A DNA stretch of 64,000 nt from Hominenteromicrobium mulieris (GTDB taxonomy: Bacteria; Bacillota; Clostridia; Oscillospirales; Acutalibacteraceae). Location: contig JAJJOY010000010.1 in NCBI GenBank assembly GCA_021029595.1, positions 42,045 to 106,044 on the forward strand. Direction: 5' to 3'. Below the pieces are notes generated by a model that was given only the letters and a program-made list of their open reading frames with translations, did not search any database and was not told where the DNA came from. Both the position numbers and the translations under genes were made by a program. Shown here piece after piece: positions 1 through 9,726 of the stretch. The stretch's first letter is position 1; each line of letters starts with the position of its first letter.

Positions 1-522
1 AGCGGCGGCCATATCGGCGAAACGACCACCATGGCGCTTGTGCCGCAGGTGACGAGCGCAGTGACGATTCCGGTCATCGCGGCGGGCGGCATCGGCGACG
101 GCCGCGGCGTGGCGGCTGCATTCATGCTGGGTGCTGTGGGCGTGCAGCTCGGCACGCGCTTCCTGGTTGCAAAGGAGTGCGGCGTGCACCAGAACTACAA
201 AAACAAGGTTTTAAAGGCCAATGATATTGCGACGATGTCTACCGGCAAGCGTCTCGGTCACCCGGTGCGCAGCATCAAGAACCCATACACAAAGGAATAT
301 TTTAAGCTTGAGTACAGCAATATTTCCGACGAGGAGCTTGAAGCGTACGGCAGAGGCTCTCTGTACCGTGCGGCCGTGGAGGGCGACGAAAAGACCGGCT
401 GCTTCCTTGCGGGCCAGATCGCCGGCATGGTGAACAAAGAGCAGACCGCAAAGGAGATCATCGAAGAGATCTTCACGCAGGCGGAAGACGTGCTGAAGGG
501 GGCGACCAAATGGGTAAAGTAG
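1..522 (+). CDS. fabK: Enoyl-[ACP] reductase II, C-terminal part (partial at window start)
   Basis: FMN-dependent, NAD(P)H-using enoyl-ACP reductase of bacterial type II fatty-acid synthesis. It catalyses the last reduction of each elongation round in the cytoplasm. The frame is open from base 1 and reads SGGHIGETTTMALVPQV, the substrate and flavin loop typical of FabK, followed by IPVIAAGGIGDGRG, the phosphate-binding strand of the nitronate monooxygenase-like TIM barrel. About 173 residues are visible; the N-terminal half lies outside the window. The stop codon overlaps the start of fabD by 13 bases, so translation is probably coupled. Presence of fabK in the fab cluster rather than fabI is the usual Firmicutes arrangement. 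Confidence 0.93.
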   Translation, partial: SGGHIGETTTMALVPQVTSAVTIPVIAAGGIGDGRGVAAAFMLGAVGVQLGTRFLVAKECGVHQNYKNKVLKANDIATMSTGKRLGHPVRSIKNPYTKEYFKLEYSNISDEELEAYGRGSLYRAAVEGDEKTGCFLAGQIAGMVNKEQTAKEIIEEIFTQAEDVLKGATKWVK

Positions 523-1442
523 CCTTTGTTTTCTCCGGTCAGGGCGCACAGTACAGCGGCATGGGCAAGTCCCTTTACGAGCACAGCGCGGCGGCGAAGA
601 ACGTGTTTGACACGGCGGAGAGCATCCGCCCCGGCACGAAGAACCAGTGCTTCTCCGGCACCTTGGAGGAGATCAGCATCACGAAAAACACGCAGCCGTG
701 CCTGTTCTGCGTTGACCTTGCGGCGGCGGAAGCGCTGCGTGAAGCGGGCATCACGCCCGACATGACGGCGGGCTTCTCGCTCGGCGAAGTGGCGGCGGTG
801 ACGTTTGCGGGCATCTTTACAACGGAAGAGGGCTTCTCGCTCGTCACAAAGCGCGGCGAAGCGATGCAGGCGGCAGCCGAGCAGGCAGACAGCGCCATGG
901 CGGCGGTTTTGAAGCTGCCGAACGAAAAGGTTGAGGAGCTGTGCCGCATGCATCAGAGCGTGTTCCCGGTAAACTACAACTGCCCGGGTCAGCTCGTCGT
1001 GGCGGGTCTGAAAACGACTTTGCCGGATTTCCTTTCCGACGTTGCCGCAAACGGCGGCAGAGCCGTACCGCTGAATGTGAGCGGCGGCTTCCATTCTCCG
1101 TTTATGGAGAGCGCTTCTGCGCGTCTGCACGACGTTTTGGAGACGATGGACGTGAAGGAGCCGACCGTGCCGGTCTACGCGAACTACACGGCGGAGCCGT
1201 ACACGAAAGAAACGGCAAAAGAACTGCTGACACAGCAGGTGGCGCACCCGGTGCGCTGGCAGCAGACCGTTGAAAAAATGATTGAGGCGGGCGTGGATAC
1301 GTTTGTTGAAGTGGGCGCAGGCAAAACGCTGTGCGGCCTCATCAAAAAGACGAGCCGCGCGGTGAAGGTATATAACGTGGAAGACGCGGAGACGCTTTCG
1401 GCAGCGGTGCAGGCGATCCGTGCAGAAGGAGAAAACGCATGA
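510..1442 (+). CDS. fabD: Malonyl-CoA:ACP transacylase
   Basis: Transfers malonyl groups from CoA to acyl carrier protein, supplying the extender unit for chain elongation. The 310-residue length is normal. The nucleophile elbow GFSLGE places the catalytic serine near residue 90, and the GFHSPFM segment supplies the catalytic histidine. The N-terminal FVFSGQGAQ motif is diagnostic of the family. The ATG lies inside the end of fabK, and the stop overlaps the ATG of fabG in an ATGA tetranucleotide, so the gene sits in a translationally coupled run. No acpP or fabH is seen in the window; they may lie upstream of fabK. Confidence 0.95.
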   Translation: MGKVAFVFSGQGAQYSGMGKSLYEHSAAAKNVFDTAESIRPGTKNQCFSGTLEEISITKNTQPCLFCVDLAAAEALREAGITPDMTAGFSLGEVAAVTFAGIFTTEEGFSLVTKRGEAMQAAAEQADSAMAAVLKLPNEKVEELCRMHQSVFPVNYNCPGQLVVAGLKTTLPDFLSDVAANGGRAVPLNVSGGFHSPFMESASARLHDVLETMDVKEPTVPVYANYTAEPYTKETAKELLTQQVAHPVRWQQTVEKMIEAGVDTFVEVGAGKTLCGLIKKTSRAVKVYNVEDAETLSAAVQAIRAEGENA

Positions 1443-2176
1443 GCTTAAACGGCAAAACGGCGCTCGTTACGGGCGCATCCAGAGGCATCGGCCGCGCCAT
1501 TGCGCTGCGCCTTGCCGAAGACGGCGCGAATGTGGCGGTCATCTACGCAGGCAGCGCCGATAAGGCCGAAGCTGTTGTGAACGAAATCACGGCGCTTGGC
1601 GTAAACGCAAAAGCATACCGGTGCAACGTGGCGGATTCCGCCGCGGTGAACGAAACCGTGAAAGCGGTGACGAACGACCTCGGCAAGATTGATATTCTCG
1701 TCAACAACGCGGGCATCACACGCGACGGCCTGATGCTGCGCATGAAGGACGAGGATTTTGATGCGGTGCTCGACACGAATTTGAAGGGCGCGTTCAACAT
1801 GATTCGCGCGTGCTATTCCGGCTTCATCCACAAGAAAAGCGGCAGAATCATCAACATTTCCTCTGTTTCCGGCATTATGGGCAACGCAGGGCAGGCGAAT
1901 TATTCCGCTTCAAAGGCGGGCGTCATCGGCCTGACGAAATCCGTGGCGCGCGAACTCGCTTCCCGCGGCATCACCTGCAACGCAGTGGCGCCGGGCTTTA
2001 TCCAGACGGACATGACAGAAAATCTCGGCGACAACAACCCGCTTTTAAACAGCATCCCGCTGGGCAGAATGGGCAAGCCGGAGGATATTGCGGCGGCAGT
2101 GGCGTTTTTGGCTTCCGACAGCGCGGCGTACATTACGGGCGAAGTGCTGAAGGTAGACGGCGGTTTGGCTATTTAA
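1439..2176 (+). CDS. fabG: 3-oxoacyl-[ACP] reductase
   Basis: NADPH-dependent short-chain dehydrogenase that reduces beta-ketoacyl-ACP in fatty-acid elongation. The 245-residue protein has the cofactor motif TGASRGIG (residues 11-18), the NNAG structural motif near 89-92, and the catalytic Ser (about 141), Tyr155 and Lys159 in YSASK. The C-terminal sequence [11 protein letters not shown] is typical of FabG. It overlaps fabD by four bases. A 128-base gap with a hairpin precedes fabF, the largest gap within this operon. Confidence 0.95.
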   Translation: MSLNGKTALVTGASRGIGRAIALRLAEDGANVAVIYAGSADKAEAVVNEITALGVNAKAYRCNVADSAAVNETVKAVTNDLGKIDILVNNAGITRDGLMLRMKDEDFDAVLDTNLKGAFNMIRACYSGFIHKKSGRIINISSVSGIMGNAGQANYSASKAGVIGLTKSVARELASRGITCNAVAPGFIQTDMTENLGDNNPLLNSIPLGRMGKPEDIAAAVAFLASDSAAYITGEVLKVDGGLAI

Positions 2177-2271
2177 AACCTGTGAACTTTGAGATTTTAC
2201 GGGCTTGAAAAAGTTCTTATTGATTAAGTTTTCAACGTAAAAAGATAAATCGGTTCAAAACTTTCAAGAGA

Positions 2272-2304
2272 AAGGAGTGCTTCCGTTTCGGAAGCCTGAA
2301 AAAT
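2272..2304 (+). promoter_or_regulatory. Shine-Dalgarno separated from the fabF start by a hairpin
   Basis: A strong Shine-Dalgarno AAGGAG (2272-2277) is 27 bases from the fabF ATG, too far for normal use. Between them is a perfect 6-bp hairpin, GCTTCC-GTTTC-GGAAGC (2279-2295), then the linker CTGAAAAAT. If the hairpin folds, the effective spacing becomes about 10 bases. The same layout occurs before ricT (18398-18429). The role is inferred from geometry only. Confidence 0.45.
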
Positions 2305-3540
2305 ATGGAAAGAAGAGTAGTTATCACGGGTCTCGGCGCAGTTACCCCGATCGGCAACGATGTGGATACGTTCTGGGAAAACCTGAAAGCCGGCAAGTGC
2401 GGCATCACGAAAATCACGAAGTTTGACTCCACGGACTTTAAAGCGCATGTGGCGGCGGAGGTCAAGGATTTTGACCCGCTGCTGTACATGGATAAGGGCG
2501 AAGTGCGCAAGAACGACCCGTTCTCTCAGTTTGCCATCGCGGCGGCAACGCAGGCGGTGAACGACAGCGAGATCATGGGCAAGATCGACCCGGAGCGCTT
2601 CGGCGTGTATTTCGGTTCCGGTATCGGCGGCATCCAGACGTTCTCCAATCAGATGACGGCGCTGAACGAAAAGGGCCCGCGCCGCGTTTCCGCGTACTTT
2701 ATCCCGATGCTCATTGCGAATATCGCAGGCGGCAACATCGCTATTAAGTTCAACGCGCAGGGCTCCTGCCTGCCGATCACCACGGCGTGCGCGACGAGCA
2801 ACAACGAGATCGGTGAAGCGTACCGTGCCATTAAGCACGGCTATCTCGATGCCATCATCGCCGGCGGCGCGGAAGCAGCCATCGTCCCTGTGGGCGTGGC
2901 GGGCTTCGGCAATATGACGGCGCTGACCACCTGCCCCGACCCGGAAGACGCTTGCTGCCCGTTTGATAAGCGCAGAAGCGGCTTTGTCATGGGCGAGGGC
3001 GGCGCGGCGCTCATTCTCGAAGAATATGAGCACGCAAAGGCGCGCGGCGCGAGAATGTACGCGGAGATCGTGGGTTACGGCGCTACGGACGACGCGCACC
3101 ACATGACTGCCCCGGATCCGGAGGGCAACGGCGGCGCAAGAGCCATCCGCATGGCATACGAAGAAGCGGGCGCGGATCTTGCAAACGAGAAAATTTACAT
3201 CAACGCGCACGGCACCAGCACGCCGCTCAACGAGCGCAGTGAGACGCTGGCCATTAAAAAGGCGTTCGGCGAGCACGCATATGACGTTGTCATCAGCTCT
3301 ACAAAGTCCATGACGGGCCACATGTTGGGCGCGGCCGGCGCGGTGGAGGCCATTGCTTCCGCGCTGGCGGTGAAAGAGGGCATCGTTCCGCCGACCATCA
3401 ACTACAAAGAGCCGGATCCGGACTGCGACCTTGACGTCTGCCCGAACGAAGCGAGAAAGGTTGACCTTGACCTCGCCCTGTCCGTTTCCCTCGGCTTTGG
3501 CGGCCACAACGCTTGTATTGCAATTCGCAAGGTTTTGTAG
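2305..3540 (+). CDS. fabF: 3-oxoacyl-[ACP] synthase II
   Basis: Elongating condensing enzyme (KAS II) that joins malonyl-ACP to the growing acyl chain. The 411-residue protein carries the Cys-His-His triad: Cys162 in TTACATSNN, a His in NAHGTSTPLN (about 302), and a His in TKSMTGHMLGA (about 339). The start MERRVVITGLG matches family N-termini. The most obvious Shine-Dalgarno lies 27 bases upstream behind a small hairpin. The gene is followed after 79 bases by accB, in the order usual for Clostridia. Confidence 0.95.
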   Translation: MERRVVITGLGAVTPIGNDVDTFWENLKAGKCGITKITKFDSTDFKAHVAAEVKDFDPLLYMDKGEVRKNDPFSQFAIAAATQAVNDSEIMGKIDPERFGVYFGSGIGGIQTFSNQMTALNEKGPRRVSAYFIPMLIANIAGGNIAIKFNAQGSCLPITTACATSNNEIGEAYRAIKHGYLDAIIAGGAEAAIVPVGVAGFGNMTALTTCPDPEDACCPFDKRRSGFVMGEGGAALILEEYEHAKARGARMYAEIVGYGATDDAHHMTAPDPEGNGGARAIRMAYEEAGADLANEKIYINAHGTSTPLNERSETLAIKKAFGEHAYDVVISSTKSMTGHMLGAAGAVEAIASALAVKEGIVPPTINYKEPDPDCDLDVCPNEARKVDLDLALSVSLGFGGHNACIAIRKVL

Positions 3541-3619
3541 TAAAATATGGGGTACGACACCGCAGGGCATCTGCGGGAATACCCGGATAAATACCGCTTG
3601 ATTCAACGGAGGGACGTTT

Positions 3620-4054
3620 GTGAATATTAAAGACATTGCGGCTTTGGCGGAGATCGTCAAGCAGAACGAGCTGACGAAGCTGGAAATAAACGGCGAAAAT
3701 ATCGTCATTGAGCGCGCCGCGCAGGTCGTGCAGGCGGCACCGATCCTGAACGCCGTGCAGCCCGCCGTGCCGGAGCAGATGCACACGACGGAGCCCATTG
3801 CGGAAGTGAAGGAGAAAGAGGGCGTTTATGTAAAAAGCCCTGCCGTAGGCGTATTTTACGCCGCGCCGTCTCCGGACAGCAAGCCGTTCGTCGCCGTGGG
3901 CGACACGGTGCACAAGGGTGACACGCTCTGCATCATTGAGGCCATGAAGCTGATGAACGAGATCAACAGCGAAATGGACGGCGAGATTGCCGAGATTTGC
4001 GTCGGCAACGGGCAGGTCGTCGAATACGACCAGCCGTTGTTCCGCATTATTTAA
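3620..4054 (+). CDS. accB: Biotin carboxyl carrier protein of acetyl-CoA carboxylase
   Basis: Carries the carboxybiotin group between biotin carboxylase and carboxyltransferase in malonyl-CoA synthesis. The 144-residue protein has an N-terminal helical region, an Ala/Pro/Val-rich linker (about 34-60) and a C-terminal biotinyl domain. The biotin acceptor is Lys110 in CIIEAMKLMNEI; the common motif is EAMKM, so here Leu replaces the second Met. The start is GTG at 3620, supported by GGAGGGA 7 bases upstream; no better ATG precedes it. It lies between fabF and fabZ in the operon. Confidence 0.93.
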   Translation: MNIKDIAALAEIVKQNELTKLEINGENIVIERAAQVVQAAPILNAVQPAVPEQMHTTEPIAEVKEKEGVYVKSPAVGVFYAAPSPDSKPFVAVGDTVHKGDTLCIIEAMKLMNEINSEMDGEIAEICVGNGQVVEYDQPLFRII

Positions 4055-4126
4055 GATGAAAAGCTCCCGGAGCGCCGCCAAAAAATGCGCGTCCCCGGGA
4101 TTTTTCCGTGGAAAGGAATACGTTAG

Positions 4127-4543
4127 ATGAACAAGGAAGAGATCAAAAAGATCCTGCCGCACCGCGAGCCGATGCTCCTCGTAGACGAAGTGGAGCTCAT
4201 TGACGGCAAAGCGTTCGGCAAGTGCCACATCCGCGGTGACGAATACTTTTTGCGGGGCCATTTTCCGGGCAACCCCATCGTGCCGGGCGTGATTCAGTGC
4301 GAAATGCTGGCGCAGAGCGCCTGCGTGCTGCTCGCAGACGGTGCATCGGAGGGCATGACCCCGGTGTTTACGAGCCTCGATAAGGTGAAGTTCCGCGGCA
4401 TGGTGAAGCCCGGTGATACGCTGGAGACCGAGTGCGAGCTCGTGCGCCAGCGCGGCATGTTCTATTTTGCAAAGGGTACGGGCCGCGTAAACGGCAAGGT
4501 CTGCGTTTCGGCAGAGTTCTCGTTTGCGCTCGTCAAGGCGTAA
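4127..4543 (+). CDS. fabZ: 3-hydroxyacyl-[ACP] dehydratase
   Basis: Hot-dog-fold enzyme that dehydrates beta-hydroxyacyl-ACP to trans-2-enoyl-ACP. The 138-residue length is typical. The N-terminus has ILPHREPMLLVDEV, and the active-site segment GHFPGNPIVPGVIQCEMLAQ contains the catalytic His and, further on, Glu. It starts at ATG 4127 with GGAAAGGA upstream. In the operon it separates the biotin carrier gene from biotin carboxylase, a common arrangement in this lineage. Confidence 0.95.
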   Translation: MNKEEIKKILPHREPMLLVDEVELIDGKAFGKCHIRGDEYFLRGHFPGNPIVPGVIQCEMLAQSACVLLADGASEGMTPVFTSLDKVKFRGMVKPGDTLETECELVRQRGMFYFAKGTGRVNGKVCVSAEFSFALVKA

Positions 4544-4565
4544 GCCCGGCGGAAAGGAACAGGCT

Positions 4566-5879
4566 ATGTTTACGAAACTGCTTATCGCGAACCGCGGCGA
4601 AATCGCGGTGCGCATTATTCGTGCCTGCAAGGAAATGGGCATCCGCACCGTGGCGGTGTATTCCAAGGCGGACGCGGAGTCTATCCACGTGGCGCTGGCC
4701 GATGAAGCCATCTGCATCGGCGAGGCGGCGGCGAAGGACAGCTATTTGAATCAGGAGCGCATCATCAGTGCGGCCATTGCGTCGAAAGCGCAGGCCATTC
4801 ACCCCGGCTACGGCTTTTTGGCGGAAAATGCTTCGTTTGCGAAGCTGTGCAAAAAGTACGGCATCGCGTTTGTGGGCCCGTCCGGCGAACTCATCGACCG
4901 CATGGGCGATAAGGACGCCGCACGCAGACTGATGAAAGCGTCCGGCGTGCCGATTATTCCGGGCAGCGGCATTTTGGAAAATGTCGACGAAGCAAAAAGG
5001 GCGGCAAAGGAGATCGGCTACCCCGTCATGTTAAAAGCATCGGCAGGCGGCGGCGGCAAGGGCATTCGACTTGTAAAGACCGAGGACGAGCTGGAACAGG
5101 CGTTTAAAACGGCATCAAGCGAAGCGCAGCAGGCGTTCGGTGACGGTCGCATGTACATGGAAAAATACATTTATCCGGCAAAACACATAGAAGTGCAGCT
5201 GCTCTGTGACGAGCAGGGGCATGTGGTGTGCCTTGGCGAGCGCGAATGCTCCATTCAGCGCAATAACCAGAAGCTGATTGAAGAATCCCCCTCGCCCGGT
5301 GTGACAAAGGAAAAGCGCGCCGAGCTGTTTGAGGCGGCGACGAAAGCGGCGAAAGCCGTGGGCTATGTGAACGCCGGTACGGTGGAATTTTTGATGGACC
5401 GCGACAAGAATTTCTATTTTATGGAAATGAACACGCGCCTTCAGGTAGAGCATCCGGTTTCGGAGCTCGTCACCGGCAAAGACATTGTAAAGTGGCAGAT
5501 CCGCATTGCAGCGGGTGTAGAGCTTGACTGCACGCAGGCGGACATTAAAGTGCGCGGCGCGGCGATCGAGTGCCGCATCAACGCGGGCGGCGTGGGCAAA
5601 GTGAATTTCCTGCACATTCCGTCCGGCCCGTGGGTGCGCTTTGATACGTTCTTATATCAGGGCTACGAGGTGCCGCCGTTTTACGATTCCATGCTCGGCA
5701 AGATGATCGTGTTTTCTTCGACAAGAGAAGAAGCGATACGCAAGATGCAGTCCGCCTTGTGCGAGCTTGTCATCGGCGGTTTGCCGAACAACATTGAAGA
5801 TCAGATCGATATTATCCGCGACCCCGTTTTCCACAGCGGAGATTATTATACGGACTTCATCAAAAACCGTGAGGGCTGA
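4566..5879 (+). CDS. accC: Acetyl-CoA carboxylase, biotin carboxylase subunit
   Basis: ATP-grasp enzyme that carboxylates biotin on AccB using bicarbonate. The protein is 437 residues from the ATG at 4566 (MFTKLLIANRGEIA), chosen over the longer open frame because the family begins there and GGAAAGGAAC sits just upstream. Visible motifs are HPGYGFLAENASFA, the glycine-rich ATP loop GGGGKGIR, and MEMNTRLQVEHPVSE, the catalytic and metal-binding strand. It is followed 32 bases later by accD. Confidence 0.95.
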   Translation: MFTKLLIANRGEIAVRIIRACKEMGIRTVAVYSKADAESIHVALADEAICIGEAAAKDSYLNQERIISAAIASKAQAIHPGYGFLAENASFAKLCKKYGIAFVGPSGELIDRMGDKDAARRLMKASGVPIIPGSGILENVDEAKRAAKEIGYPVMLKASAGGGGKGIRLVKTEDELEQAFKTASSEAQQAFGDGRMYMEKYIYPAKHIEVQLLCDEQGHVVCLGERECSIQRNNQKLIEESPSPGVTKEKRAELFEAATKAAKAVGYVNAGTVEFLMDRDKNFYFMEMNTRLQVEHPVSELVTGKDIVKWQIRIAAGVELDCTQADIKVRGAAIECRINAGGVGKVNFLHIPSGPWVRFDTFLYQGYEVPPFYDSMLGKMIVFSSTREEAIRKMQSALCELVIGGLPNNIEDQIDIIRDPVFHSGDYYTDFIKNREG

Positions 5880-5911
5880 GGAAGTTCATTTACCGAAGGG
5901 AGTAGACCGTT

Positions 5912-6823
5912 ATGAATTTGATGGGTCTGTTCCGCTCGCCCCAGAATGAGCTGGAAAAGGGCGGAAAACAACTGAAAAACCCGCAGGAGGAGCAGCACGA
6001 GATCACAATGACATGCCCGAAGTGCGGCACGCAGACCCCGGTCTCCGAGCTTTGGGACGACCTGAACGTCTGCCGCTGCGGCCACCATTTCCGCATGACG
6101 GCACGCCAGCGCATCAGCTTTTTGGCGGACGACGATACGTTTACGGAGCTCGATGCCGACATGACGAGTCATGACATTCTGGAGTTTCCGAACTACGAAA
6201 ATAAACTGAAAAGCGCGCGCCTTGCGACCCGAGAAAAGGAAGCCGTTGTCTGCGGCACCGCAAAGGTAATGGGAGAGGACTGCGCCGTGTTCTGCATGGA
6301 CCCGCATTTTATGATGGGCAGCATGGGCACGGTTGTCGGCGAGAAGATCACGCGTTTGTTTGAGTATGCCACAGAGCACCGTTTGTCTGTTATCGGCTTT
6401 ACGGCGGCAGGCGGCGCCAGAATGCAGGAGGGCATTTTGTCTTTGATGCAGATGGCGAAAACGAGCGGCGCGGTACGCCTGCACAGCGATGCAGGGCTCT
6501 TTTATCTCACTGTGTTGACCGACCCCACAACGGGCGGCGTGACGGCGAGCTTTGCCATGGACGGCGACGTCATCATGGCGGAGCCTGACGCAATGGTCGG
6601 TTTTGCCGGTGCGCGTGTCATTGAACAGACCATCCGCAAAAAGCTGCCGGAGGGCTTCCAGCGTGCGGAGTTCCTTTTGGAGCACGGCTTTATTGATCTC
6701 ATCACGCCGAGAAGTCGGCAGCGTGAAGTGATCGCGCGGCTCCTGCGTCTGCACAACGAGGGCAAACAGGATGCCTGCGTACAGCAGGCGGATGCAGGTG
6801 AGACAAAGGAGGCTGAAGCATAA
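5912..6823 (+). CDS. accD: Acetyl-CoA carboxylase, carboxyltransferase beta subunit
   Basis: Half of the carboxyltransferase that moves CO2 from biotin to acetyl-CoA. The 303-residue protein has an N-terminal zinc ribbon and a crotonase-like domain containing GGARMQEG and [10 protein letters not shown]. The ribbon reads CPKCG then VCRCGHH; the second pair is Cys-x-Cys, one residue shorter than the usual Cys-x2-Cys. The stop overlaps the accA ATG (TAATGG), so the two subunits are translationally coupled, as expected for an equimolar complex. Confidence 0.94.
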   Translation: MNLMGLFRSPQNELEKGGKQLKNPQEEQHEITMTCPKCGTQTPVSELWDDLNVCRCGHHFRMTARQRISFLADDDTFTELDADMTSHDILEFPNYENKLKSARLATREKEAVVCGTAKVMGEDCAVFCMDPHFMMGSMGTVVGEKITRLFEYATEHRLSVIGFTAAGGARMQEGILSLMQMAKTSGAVRLHSDAGLFYLTVLTDPTTGGVTASFAMDGDVIMAEPDAMVGFAGARVIEQTIRKKLPEGFQRAEFLLEHGFIDLITPRSRQREVIARLLRLHNEGKQDACVQQADAGETKEAEA

Positions 6824-7593
6824 TGGCAACGGCATACGAAAAGGTTCAGCTTGCTCGCGGCAAGGGACGCCCGAGCGGCCTCAGCTTCATTCAGAATATT
6901 TTCCCGGATTTCATTGAGCTGCACGGCGACCGCCGTTTTGCGGATGACCCCGCGGTCATCGGCGGCATCGCGACGCTCGGCGGCCGCGCGGTGACGGTCA
7001 TCGCCATCGAAAAGGGCGCAGACACAAAGGATAAGGTCTACCGCAACTTCGGTTCGCCGAACCCGGAGGGCTACCGAAAGGCGCTGCGCCTGATGAAGCA
7101 GGCAGAGAAATTCCATCGCCCGGTGATTTGCTTTGTGGATACCTCCGGCGCGTTCTGCGGCATCGGCGCAGAGGAGCGCGGGCAGGGACAGGCTATTGCC
7201 GAAAACCTTGTGGAAATGATCGGGCTGAAAACGCCGGTCATCTCGATTTTGGTCGGTGAAGGCGGCAGCGGCGGCGCACTTGCGCTGGCGGTTGCGGACC
7301 GCGTGTGGATTTTGGAGAACGCCGTGTATTCCGTCGTTTCCCCGGAGGGCTGCGCGAGCATTCTCTGGAAAGATGCAAAGAAAGCGAAGGAAGCCGCAGA
7401 GTGTCTGCATCTTACCGCGCAGGACATGGAAAAGCTTGGCGTTGTGGAACGCGTCATCAGTGAATCCGGCAAAACGAAGGCGGAGCTTTTCAGCCGAGTG
7501 AAAGAGATGCTTGCCGTGCAGACGGACGAGCTGTGCAAAAAAGACACCGAGACGCTTTTAAAAGAGCGGTATGAGCGGTTTAGAAAGTACTGA
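6823..7593 (+). CDS. accA: Acetyl-CoA carboxylase, carboxyltransferase alpha subunit
   Basis: Partner of AccD in the carboxyltransferase complex. At 256 residues it is shorter than the 319-residue enterobacterial form; the N-terminal helical extension is reduced, which is common in Clostridia. Recognisable segments are [40 protein letters not shown] and [15 protein letters not shown], which forms the oxyanion hole. It is the last gene of the operon and is followed immediately by a strong intrinsic terminator. Confidence 0.94.
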   Translation: MATAYEKVQLARGKGRPSGLSFIQNIFPDFIELHGDRRFADDPAVIGGIATLGGRAVTVIAIEKGADTKDKVYRNFGSPNPEGYRKALRLMKQAEKFHRPVICFVDTSGAFCGIGAEERGQGQAIAENLVEMIGLKTPVISILVGEGGSGGALALAVADRVWILENAVYSVVSPEGCASILWKDAKKAKEAAECLHLTAQDMEKLGVVERVISESGKTKAELFSRVKEMLAVQTDELCKKDTETLLKERYERFRKY

Positions 7594-7600
7594 GATAAGC

Positions 7601-7642
7601 AAAGGCGGATGAAAACGGTTAAGCGTTTTCATCCGCCTTTTT
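7601..7642 (+). terminator. Intrinsic terminator of the fab-acc operon
   Basis: A perfect 17-bp stem (AAAGGCGGATGAAAACG with its complement) and a 6-base loop are followed by a T-run. It begins 8 bases after the accA stop. Confidence 0.92.
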
Positions 7643-7650
7643 GAATAATA

Positions 7651-7879
7651 AAATAGGCGGTCCGGAAAGACCGCCTATTCGGGAGACTCCCTAATTGGGT
7701 CTCCCACGGACGGAACGTCCACTGAAAGTTTCATAACAATGCGAAGCATTGTTTTCTCCCAATCCTGATTTGTTGGTAGGCAAAAAGTATTTCGCCGTTT
7801 TTTGCGAATGGCGACTTAGGGCGCTGCCCTAAGAACCCGCAAGTTTTCTGAAGAAAACTTGACTAAAGACTTTTAACCA
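7651..7879 (-). repeat. Dispersed multi-hairpin repeat, copy A
   Basis: One of four related intergenic elements. Reading left to right it holds a variable leading hairpin, the box GGGAGAC..TAATT..GTCTCCC, a GGACGG/GTCC segment, CCTGATT-n-GGTAGGCAAAAAG, the hairpin TAGGGC-GCT-GCCCTA, and the terminal hairpin CAAGTTTTC-TGAA-GAAAACTTG ending in GACTAAAGACTTTTAA. It fills the gap between the fab operon terminator and the end of the minus-strand ABC gene. Strand is assigned relative to copy C. Confidence 0.8.
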
Positions 7880-7893
7880 CGGTTGCCGTCAGC

Positions 7894-9702
7894 TCATTCC
7901 CCAAACACATGCTTCACGTTTTCCTGCTCGAACTGTTTGTTGTAGAGATCGGCGTAGTAGCCTTTGTTTTGAAGCAGCTCTTCGTGCGTACCCTGCTCGA
8001 TAATCTTGCCTGCGCGGACGACCAAAATAAGGTCGGCATGGCGGATGGTCGAGAGGCGGTGCGCAATGAGGAACGAGGTTCGGTTTTCAAGCAGCGTCGA
8101 AATGGCGTGCTGAATGAGCTCCTCGGTTTTGGTATCGATGGACGCGGTGGCTTCGTCTAAGACGAAGATGCGCGGGTCGGCCAGCACGGCTCTTGCAAAC
8201 GAGATGAGCTGCTTTTCGCCGGTGGACAGCTGGTCGCCGCCCTCGCCGACGTCGCTGTCGTAGCCGTTTTCCATGTGCATGATGGCGTCATGTGCACTGA
8301 CGAGCTTTGCAGCGGCCTCAATCTCCTCGTCCGTCGCGTCTAAGCGGCCGTAGCGGATATTATCGCGCACGCTGCCGGAAAAGAGGTGCGGCGTTTGCAG
8401 CACGTAGCCGATGCTGGAGTGCAGCCACAGCATGGAGCGCTCGCGATAATCCTTGCCGTCAATGAGGATGCGGCCCTCAGTAGGCTCAAAGAAGCGGCAG
8501 GCAAGGTTGACAAGCGTGCTTTTGCCCGCGCCCGTTTCGCCGACAATGGCGACCGTGGTGCCGGCGGGAATATCGAGCGAAAAATGTTCTAAGACGTTTT
8601 CTACGCCGTCCGGGTAGCGGAATGTCACGTCGTCAAACGTGATGTGACCCTGAATCGGCTCCCAGTTTTCTCTTTTCGGGTCGAATGCGGTGCCGTATTT
8701 TTCAATGACTTCAGGCGTATCTTTGATGAGCGGCTCGCGCTCCAAAAGGGCGGAGACACGCTCAATGTTGACCTGCGTGGAAATAAAATTCGAGATGGTG
8801 CGCGCAAGCTGCTGTACCGGGTCGGCAATAATCAAAGCATAGTTGATGAACACGGTCATTTCGCCGACGGTGATGTCGCCGAACAGCACCATGTTGCCGC
8901 CCTGATTCAGGACCATCGCAACGCCGATGGCGGTCAGAAAGCTGATGATCGGAATATACACGGCATTTAACCGCACGGCGCGGATCGTTGTGGAGCGCAT
9001 GTCCTCCGCGACTTTTTCGAACGCTTTGTCGTTCTTTTCTTCGATGACGAGCGTTTTGGATGTTTTTGCGCCGGAGATGCCTTCGTTATAATGACGGGTG
9101 ACCTCGGCATTGATGGCGCGCACGCGGCGGTTCACTGCCAAAATTTTCTTCTGGAACACGACCGTGATGACGGCGATGATCGGGATAATCGCGATGAGGA
9201 TGAGTGCGAGCTTCCAGTTGACGAACAGCATGATGACAACGCAGCCGAGCACGTACATGGAGCTCCAGAAAATATCCACAAGGCTCCATGCCAAAACCGT
9301 GCCGATCTTGCCGGTATCGCTCATTAAACGCGCCATAATGGTGCCGACGGGCGTTGTGTTGTAGTAGGAAAAGTCGAGCGTCTGCAAATGGTCGAAAAGC
9401 TTGCGCTTTAAGTCGCGGCCTAAGTACATTTCAACCTTTAAGGCGTAGATTGCCATTAAAATGGTTGTAATGGTCTGCACGACGACCATGGAAAGGTAAA
9501 CGGCCGTGAAGGGAATGAGGCCTTCCGTCGTGCGCGGCTCGATGAAATTATCCACGGCGTAGCCGGAAAAAAGCGGCTGCACCATGTCAAAACAGGCGCC
9601 GAGGATCATCAGTGCGATGATTAAAATCATCTGCCACTTATACGGGGCAAGGAACGGAAGCAGCTTTGCCCACGTTTGTAAGGATTTGTTTTTGATTTTC
9701 AT
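7894..9702 (-). CDS. ABC exporter half-transporter with consensus Walker B and variant signature
   Basis: A 602-residue multidrug/lipid-type ABC exporter subunit: an N-terminal six-helix membrane domain and a C-terminal ATPase. Walker A is GETGAGKST and Walker B is IFVLDEATASID with the catalytic Glu intact. The signature is LSTGEKQ instead of LSGGQ. In a heterodimer with the upstream gene, its Walker motifs would form the active ATP site and its variant signature would complete the degenerate one, as in TM287/288 and BmrCD. It starts 24 bases after the partner gene and is surely co-transcribed. The substrate cannot be told from sequence. Confidence 0.9.
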   Translation of the reverse strand: MKIKNKSLQTWAKLLPFLAPYKWQMILIIALMILGACFDMVQPLFSGYAVDNFIEPRTTEGLIPFTAVYLSMVVVQTITTILMAIYALKVEMYLGRDLKRKLFDHLQTLDFSYYNTTPVGTIMARLMSDTGKIGTVLAWSLVDIFWSSMYVLGCVVIMLFVNWKLALILIAIIPIIAVITVVFQKKILAVNRRVRAINAEVTRHYNEGISGAKTSKTLVIEEKNDKAFEKVAEDMRSTTIRAVRLNAVYIPIISFLTAIGVAMVLNQGGNMVLFGDITVGEMTVFINYALIIADPVQQLARTISNFISTQVNIERVSALLEREPLIKDTPEVIEKYGTAFDPKRENWEPIQGHITFDDVTFRYPDGVENVLEHFSLDIPAGTTVAIVGETGAGKSTLVNLACRFFEPTEGRILIDGKDYRERSMLWLHSSIGYVLQTPHLFSGSVRDNIRYGRLDATDEEIEAAAKLVSAHDAIMHMENGYDSDVGEGGDQLSTGEKQLISFARAVLADPRIFVLDEATASIDTKTEELIQHAISTLLENRTSFLIAHRLSTIRHADLILVVRAGKIIEQGTHEELLQNKGYYADLYNKQFEQENVKHVFGE

Positions 9703-9726
9703 ATCGGTAAATACCCCGTGCGCGGC

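Noticed and set aside
258..1247. Long minus-strand frame across fabK and fabD
   Set aside because: Shadow of two catalytically complete genes on the plus strand.
2224..3798. 524-codon open frame on the minus strand
   Set aside because: It is antisense to fabF and accB, which have full family motifs; the composition is Arg/Ala/His-rich, as expected of a GC-rich shadow frame.
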